Assembly: GCA_025936755.1 (NCBI GenBank)
Contig: JAICSS010000024.1
Span: forward strand, 1 to 36,651
Length of the DNA stretch: 36,651 bases
Reading direction: 5' to 3'
From: Solirubrobacterales bacterium
GTDB taxonomy: Bacteria > Actinomycetota > Thermoleophilia > Solirubrobacterales > 70-9
Shown: positions 32,018 through 36,651 of the stretch, piece by piece
How the letters are laid out: each line of letters opens with the position of its first letter
Numbering within the stretch: position 1 is the stretch's first letter
Translations under genes and position numbers: made by a program
Notes under the pieces: model-generated
What the model was told of the DNA's origin: nothing
What the model saw: only the letters and a program-made list of their open reading frames with translations
Database searches by the model: none

Positions 32018-33568
32018 TTAGCTGAGTGGCTTCACTCGCCAGCCGAAGCGGGCGGGGGTCGGATCGACGTTGCCGAAGCGGTCGATCGCCCGCACCATGA
32101 AGACGTGCCTGCCCGGCTTGACGCTGCGCCTGAACGGGTTCGCGCAGGCGTTCCACCTCTTCTTGTCGAGCTTGCACTGGAAGGTCGACTGCGCCTCGGT
32201 CGAGGCGAAGCGGAACCTGGCGAGCCGCCTGTAGCCGAGCCGCGCCGGCCCGCGGACGATGCGGGTGTTCGGCGCCGTCGTGTCGCCGGGCTGCTCGACC
32301 ACCACGGCTGGGCCGCCACCGCCTCCCGGCGCCACCGCCGCCGGCGCCTGCAGCTCGAAGGCGCCGATGTCGGAGCCGTCGCCGCCTTCTTTGTTGCTGA
32401 CCTCGGGGAAGTCGCTGGGACGGGGGAGGCCGCGCTGGTCGACGCCGCTGCCGAAGGAGCTGCCGCGGTCGATCGCGATGCTGCCGGGGAGGAGGGCGTG
32501 AGTGGGGGTCGGCCCGCCGTTGTCCCTCAGCACGGGATCGAGCCCGGCGACCTCGCCGACCAGATCGCTCCCCAGGCTGAACCCGCAGCTGCCGTCTTCG
32601 TCGAGGTTGTAGCCGCCGGAGGTGAAATCCCCGTGACAGCTCTTCCTGTCGCCCACCGGTTCGGCGACGATCGTGTCGCGGACGACGCTTAGGGTGAGAT
32701 TGAGGTTGGCGCCAGTTTCGTTTCCGCCGCCTGCCACGGAGTTCTGAGTGACGGTCGAGCCGGTCAGCTTCACCTTCCCGTCGATGCCTCCGCCCGAGGG
32801 GAAGTCGAGATTGGTTGCTCCGCTGGCCGCGACGGAGTTGCCGCTGATCGTGCTCTCTTCTATTTCGACCCCGGATCCGAAACTCTGGATGCCACCTCCC
32901 TGGGCACCCGAGAACATGCCGCCCTCGGCGTCCACCTGGACCGAGTTTTCGGCGATCGTGCTGCGTTCGACGACCAGCCCTTTGGCTGCGTTGATGCCCC
33001 CGCCGGCACCGAAGCTTTCTTCGCTGCCCCCGCTGGCCATCACCCGGTTTCCCCGGATCACCGACTGGAACACGGTGAGGTCCTGCGAGCAGGAGACGCC
33101 CCCGCCGCGGGCGATGGCTTTGACCCCCCCGCTGCGCCTCGCTTCGTTGTCGGTGACGAAGACATCGGAAAGTTCGAGCGGGCTTTCGCTGGAGATCCCG
33201 CCCCCGAGCCTGGCGACGCCGCCGCTGATCGCGACCCCTTCGATGGAGGCGGCGGCGGAGGGGCCGATGCTGAAGATGCGGAATTCCGGCGCCGAGGCAT
33301 CGCGGGCGATCGTCAGCGCCTGTGGCCCGGCGCCCGCGATCGACACTTCGTCGACGATCGCCGGCAGTTCGGTCTCCAATTCGATCGTCCCGGTCGCCTC
33401 GATCGGAATCGTGTCCAGGCCGGGGTGGGCGTTCGCGCTTTCGATCGCCGCTCGTAGGGTCCCGGGGCCGGCGTCGCCGCTGTTGTAGACGAAGAACGGC
33501 TGGGCCCGGGCGACGCCGCCGCTCAACATGGCGATCGAGAAGACGAGCGGGAAGAGCAGCCGGCGCAT
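32018..33568 (-). CDS. secreted right-handed beta-helix protein
   Basis: A 516-residue exported protein. The signal peptide is residues 1-22 (MRRLLFPLVFSIAMLSGGVARA, cleaved after ARA). Residues about 28-400 have short beta-helix repeats (for example SSESPLELSDVFVTDNEARR, VVERSTIAENSVQVDAEGGM). A choice-of-anchor-Q-like end, AIDRGSSFGSGVDQRG ... GSDIGAFELQ, follows. The last ~90 residues form an Ig/fibronectin-like domain (STEAQSTFQCKLDKKRWNAC). No polysaccharide-lyase catalytic motif is evident. It is likely a surface or matrix protein. Its location between lipB and lipA, with gaps of 11 and 9 bp, is unexpected. Confidence 0.82.
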   Translation of the reverse strand: MRRLLFPLVFSIAMLSGGVARAQPFFVYNSGDAGPGTLRAAIESANAHPGLDTIPIEATGTIELETELPAIVDEVSIAGAGPQALTIARDASAPEFRIFSIGPSAAASIEGVAISGGVARLGGGISSESPLELSDVFVTDNEARRSGGVKAIARGGGVSCSQDLTVFQSVIRGNRVMASGGSEESFGAGGGINAAKGLVVERSTIAENSVQVDAEGGMFSGAQGGGIQSFGSGVEIEESTISGNSVAASGATNLDFPSGGGIDGKVKLTGSTVTQNSVAGGGNETGANLNLTLSVVRDTIVAEPVGDRKSCHGDFTSGGYNLDEDGSCGFSLGSDLVGEVAGLDPVLRDNGGPTPTHALLPGSIAIDRGSSFGSGVDQRGLPRPSDFPEVSNKEGGDGSDIGAFELQAPAAVAPGGGGGPAVVVEQPGDTTAPNTRIVRGPARLGYRRLARFRFASTEAQSTFQCKLDKKRWNACANPFRRSVKPGRHVFMVRAIDRFGNVDPTPARFGWRVKPLS

Positions 33569-33577
33569 TCGAGGACC

Positions 33578-34246
33578 CTATGCCGCGAGGCTGGCGACCT
33601 CAACCGGCGCTCTGGCGAAGACCTCGGAGTAGGCGGCCACCAGCGCGTCGGCGAAGGCGTTGAGGTCCTGCTCGGCGCCGAGCTCGCGCGAGAGCGAGGT
33701 CATCGAGACGCCCTCGATCCCGCACGGCACCACCCACTCGAACGGCTGCAGGTCGTTGTTGACGTTGACCGCGAGGCCGTGGGTGGTGATGCCGCGGCTG
33801 ACGTGGAGCCCGATCGAGCCGATCTTGCGGGTGCCGACCCAGACGCCGGTCAGGCCCTCGATCGTGCTCGCGCGCACGCCGGCCTCGGCCAGCGCCGCGA
33901 TCATCGTCCGCTCCAGCCCGCGCACGTAGCGGTGGACGTCGTCGCCGTAGCCGCGCAGGTCGACGATCGGGTAGGCGACGAGCTGGCCGGGCCCGTGGTA
34001 GGTGACGAGGCCGCCGCGGTCGGTGTCGCGGACCTCGATCCCCTGGGCTTCGTACCAGGCCGCCCCCATCGGCAGCTCCTCGGGCTTGGAGCGGCGGCCG
34101 CGGGTGTAGACGGGCGGGTGCTCGAGCAGGAGCAGGACGTCGCCGGTCTCCCCTCGCCGACGCCGCGCCGCCAGCGTCTGCTGCAGCTCGCGCGCCTCCT
34201 CGTAGGGCACGAGGCCGCGCCGCGCGACCAGGATCTCACCGCTCAT
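33578..34246 (-). CDS. lipB: octanoyl-ACP transferase
   Basis: A 222-residue LipB that moves octanoyl from acyl carrier protein to lipoyl domains. Conserved blocks are LLLLEHPPVYTRGRR, DRGGLVTYHGPGQLVAYPIV, the lysine-containing TRKIGSIGLHVSRGITTHGL and the active-site cysteine in VVPCGIEGVSMTSL. Length and motif order are standard. It heads a minus-strand group lipB, beta-helix gene, lipA, and starts 45 bp from the divergent membrane protein gene. Confidence 0.95.
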   Translation of the reverse strand: MSGEILVARRGLVPYEEARELQQTLAARRRRGETGDVLLLLEHPPVYTRGRRSKPEELPMGAAWYEAQGIEVRDTDRGGLVTYHGPGQLVAYPIVDLRGYGDDVHRYVRGLERTMIAALAEAGVRASTIEGLTGVWVGTRKIGSIGLHVSRGITTHGLAVNVNNDLQPFEWVVPCGIEGVSMTSLSRELGAEQDLNAFADALVAAYSEVFARAPVEVASLAA

Positions 34247-34272
34247 TCACGAATCGTTGCAGGAGGCGGCCG

Positions 34273-34278
34273 TATCCT
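34273..34278 (+). promoter_or_regulatory. candidate -10 box TATCCT
   Basis: TATCCT fits TANNNT and lies 13 bp before the ATG at 34292 in the divergent intergenic gap. A transcript from it would have only a very short leader. Confidence 0.3.
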
Positions 34279-34291
34279 GTGACCGCCGACC

Positions 34292-35920
34292 ATGGTCCAG
34301 TCCAAACCCCTCCGACCCGAATGGCTGCCGGCGGTCGCCCTCTCCTCGGCGCTGGCGCTGGCGATGCTGCTCTGGAGCCCGCCCGTCGGGGACCTCGCCG
34401 CGCAGGTCTTCCGCACCGAGCTCTTCCAGCGCGCCGGCCTGGCGATCTGGAACGGCAGCTGGTACGGCGGCCACTACACCCTCACCTACAGCCTGCTCTT
34501 CCCGCCGCTGGCGGCGCTGCTGGGCCCGCAGGTCGTCGGCGGCCTCGCGGTCGTCTCCTCCTCCTATCTCTTCGACCGCCTCGTCCGCGACCGCTGGGGC
34601 GTCGAGGCGCGCTGGGCGACGCTCTGGTTCGGGGCCGGCGTCGTCACCCTGCTCGCCGACGGCCAGCTCACCTTCGCCCTCGGCGTCGCCTTCGGCCTGG
34701 CGACGCTGCGCTGCCTGCAGACCGGCCGGGCGCCGCTCGCCCTCGGCGCCGCCGCGGCCTGCCCGCTTGCGAGCCCGGTCGCCGGCGCCTTCCTCGCCGG
34801 CGTGCTGCTCGCGGGAGCGGTCGAGCCGGGACGCCGCGCCAGCCGCATCGCCCTCGCCGCCGCCGCGCTCGCCCTGGGCCTGGTCCTGGCGCCGAACCTC
34901 GCCTTCCCCGAAGCCGGCCACTTCCCCTTCGCCTTCTCCTCCTACGTCGCGATCCCGCTCTGGTGCGCCGGCGCCCTGGTCCTCACCCGGGGCGTCCGCG
35001 AGGAGGAGCGGCAGCTGCGCCGCGTGCTCGTCGCCTACGCCCTCGCCTCGACCCTGATCTGGCTGGTGCCGAACGCGATGGGGGGCAACGCGGTCCGCCT
35101 CGGCGCCCTCTTCGGCGGCCCGGTGCTGGCGGCGGTCCTGCTCTCGCGGCGGCCGCGGCCGACGGTGCCGGCGTGGGTCTTCGCGCCGCTCCTGGCGCTG
35201 GCGATCGCCGGCAGCCTCTACTGGCAGCTGACCGCGAGCGTCGCCCAGATCGCCCGCTTGGCCGGCGACCCCTCGACCGCCTCCGCCTACTTCCACCCGG
35301 TGGCCAAATGGCTGCGGGACGAGGGGGCGGCGGGGGCGCGGATCGAGGTGCCGCCGACGGCCAACCACTGGGAGTCCGCCTACCTCGCCAACAAGTTCGA
35401 CCTCGCCCGCGGCTGGCTGCGCCAGCTCGACACCACCCGCGACGACCTCTTCTACGAGGGCGAAGCCCTGACCGAGGCGAGCTACGCGCACTGGCTGCGC
35501 GCCAACGCGATCTCCTACGTCGCCCTGCCCGACGCCCCGCTCGACTACTCCTCGGTGCGCGAGCGCAAGCTGATCCTCGCCGACCCCTCCTACCTGACCC
35601 TGCGCTATCGCACCGAGGACTGGCGGATCTACCAGGTGCGCGACCCGAAGCCGCTGGTGGCGCCGCTCGGGGCGGCGGCCGCGAAGACCCTCTGGTTCGG
35701 CCGCCAGGGCTTCGCCCTCGACGTCGAGCGACCCGGCGAGTTCCTCGTCCGCGTCAGCTTCACCCCCTACTGGTCGATCGACCGCGGCAGCGGCTGCATC
35801 CTCCGCCGCGGCGAGTGGACCGTCGCCCGCGCCAGCCGTCCCGGCATCTTCCGCGTCGGCGCCGACTTCAGCGTCGGCCGCGCCTGGAACGCGGCCACGG
35901 GCGCAAGCAAGACGTGCTAG
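34292..35920 (+). CDS. polytopic membrane protein, GT-C/PTPS-related type
   Basis: A 542-residue protein with about ten membrane helices up to residue ~320, then a soluble extracellular domain with SYVALPDAPLDYSSVRERKL. The early DLAAQVFRTELFQRAGLAIW and WYGGHYTLTYSLLFPPLAAL segments resemble the membrane glycosyltransferase-like (GT-C) or PTPS-related domain proteins of actinobacteria. An acidic pair expected of a GT-C catalytic loop is not clear, so function is uncertain. The stop overlaps the convergent pdhB stop by 3 bp. Confidence 0.65.
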   Translation: MVQSKPLRPEWLPAVALSSALALAMLLWSPPVGDLAAQVFRTELFQRAGLAIWNGSWYGGHYTLTYSLLFPPLAALLGPQVVGGLAVVSSSYLFDRLVRDRWGVEARWATLWFGAGVVTLLADGQLTFALGVAFGLATLRCLQTGRAPLALGAAAACPLASPVAGAFLAGVLLAGAVEPGRRASRIALAAAALALGLVLAPNLAFPEAGHFPFAFSSYVAIPLWCAGALVLTRGVREEERQLRRVLVAYALASTLIWLVPNAMGGNAVRLGALFGGPVLAAVLLSRRPRPTVPAWVFAPLLALAIAGSLYWQLTASVAQIARLAGDPSTASAYFHPVAKWLRDEGAAGARIEVPPTANHWESAYLANKFDLARGWLRQLDTTRDDLFYEGEALTEASYAHWLRANAISYVALPDAPLDYSSVRERKLILADPSYLTLRYRTEDWRIYQVRDPKPLVAPLGAAAAKTLWFGRQGFALDVERPGEFLVRVSFTPYWSIDRGSGCILRRGEWTVARASRPGIFRVGADFSVGRAWNAATGASKTC

Positions 35921-36651
35921 CGGGCACCCTCCAGGGTCGCCAGCGCCGCCTTCACCACGTGCTCCTCGTGCGGGATCGCGGCCTGCTCCAGGCGCTTGGA
36001 GTAGGGCATGTGGACGTCGGCGCCGGTGACACGCTGGACGGGGGCGTCGAGGTGGTCGAAGGCCTGCTCGGTGATCAGGGTCGAGAGGTTGGCGCCGACG
36101 CCGCCGTGCGGCCAGCCCTCCTCGACGATCACCGCGCGGTTGGTCCTGCGGACGGAGGCGAGGATCGTGTCGAGGTCGAGTGGGCGCAGGGTGCGGGGGT
36201 CGATCACCTCGGCCTCGACCCCGTGCTCGTGCGCGAGCTGGCTCGCCGCCGCCTCGGCGACCTGGGCCATCTTCAGGACGCCGACGATCGTCACGTCGGA
36301 CCCCTCGCGCCGCACCGCCGCTTCGCCGAACTTCAGCGGCCCGGCGCCGTCTTCGTCCCCTTCGGGCACCTCGCCCCGCGTCCCGTATAAGGACTCGTGC
36401 TCGATGAAGACGACCGGGTTGTCGTCGCGGATCGCCGCCTTCAGCAGCGCCTTGCCGTCGGCCGGGGTCGAGGGGCAGGCGACGAGCAGCCCCGGCACCT
36501 GCAGGAAGAGCGCCTCGAAGCTGTGGGAGTGGGTGGGGCCGAGCTGGTGGCCGCCGCCGCCCGGCATCCGGATCACCATCGGCACCTTCGCCTGGCCGTT
36601 GAACATGTAGGGGATCGCGGCGGCGTGGTTGACGATCTGGTCCAGCGCCAG
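35917..36651 (-). CDS. pdhB: pyruvate/2-oxoacid dehydrogenase E1 beta subunit (5'-truncated)
   Basis: The frame is open to the window edge and encodes 244 C-terminal residues of a transketolase-like E1 beta chain; about 80-90 N-terminal residues lie outside. LDQIVNHAAAIPYMFNG, MPGGGGHQLGPTHSHSFEAL, VVFIEHESLYGTRGEV, DVTIVGVLKMAQVAEAAASQ and VIVEEGWPHGGVGANLSTLI are family marks. With E1 alpha and the lipoylated E2 it decarboxylates pyruvate or a branched-chain 2-oxoacid. Proximity to lipA and lipB fits the lipoate requirement of E2. Confidence 0.93.
   Translation of the reverse strand: MALDQIVNHAAAIPYMFNGQAKVPMVIRMPGGGGHQLGPTHSHSFEALFLQVPGLLVACPSTPADGKALLKAAIRDDNPVVFIEHESLYGTRGEVPEGDEDGAGPLKFGEAAVRREGSDVTIVGVLKMAQVAEAAASQLAHEHGVEAEVIDPRTLRPLDLDTILASVRRTNRAVIVEEGWPHGGVGANLSTLITEQAFDHLDAPVQRVTGADVHMPYSKRLEQAAIPHEEHVVKAALATLEGAR

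Overview
The window comes from a very GC-rich chromosome. Short ATGA/GTGA gene overlaps, frequent GTG starts, a PucR-family regulator, a DipZ-type CcdA-TlpA fusion, a CU044_5270-type protein beside an ECF sigma factor, and no encoded CCA on the tRNAs all suggest a high-GC actinobacterium. The protein repertoire looks most like Thermoleophilia/Solirubrobacterales; that placement is a judgement from gene content, not a computed taxonomy. The first ~110 bases are an almost pure C/G low-complexity run, probably a contig-edge artefact.

Layout. (1) 187-3593: CoA-acylating methylmalonate-semialdehyde dehydrogenase, then a helix-turn-helix/nucleotidyltransferase pair resembling an AbiE-type toxin-antitoxin behind an AT-rich tandem-repeat operator, a NUDIX hydrolase and a 35-residue membrane peptide. 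(2) 3602-11726: a zinc-hook AAA ATPase of the RloC type (possible anticodon nuclease), a YjbQ-family protein, a small zinc-ribbon protein, a PucR regulator, DipZ, and an ECF sigma factor overlapping its membrane partner. (3) 11763-23749: a secreted RTX-type calcium-binding repeat protein whose stop overlaps the first gene of a large uncharacterised biosynthetic cluster. The cluster has an MDR dehydrogenase, a PTPS/QueD-fold protein with an altered active site, a GT4 glycosyltransferase, three methyltransferases, GTP cyclohydrolase II, a RibD-C reductase, a CDP-alcohol phosphotransferase/sulfatase-fold fusion, an SRPBCC protein and a UPF0104-type membrane protein. I read it as a pathway diverting a riboflavin/pterin precursor into a glycosylated, methylated and probably membrane-linked product. 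(4) 23897-24882: two membrane proteins.

(5) 25018-29403: a 4.4-kb genomic island bounded by a 43-bp direct repeat that is the 3' half of tRNA-Ala(CGC). The intact tRNA lies at the right edge. The island carries a GIY-YIG nuclease, an unknown protein coupled to an XRE-ImmA metallopeptidase, and a two-gene operon of a cytosolic protein followed by a four-helix membrane protein with the architecture of phage lambda RexA-RexB. No integrase is visible. It looks like a small defence-type satellite island. (6) 29527-30986: an extremely acidic protein, and a PD-(D/E)XK endonuclease whose reading frame ends inside a second tRNA-Ala (TGC) on the opposite strand. (7) 31035-36651: lipA and lipB, separated by a secreted beta-helix protein, then a polytopic membrane protein and the 5'-truncated pyruvate dehydrogenase E1 beta gene. 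The lipoate genes fit with the neighbouring 2-oxoacid dehydrogenase, whose E2 partner needs lipoate.
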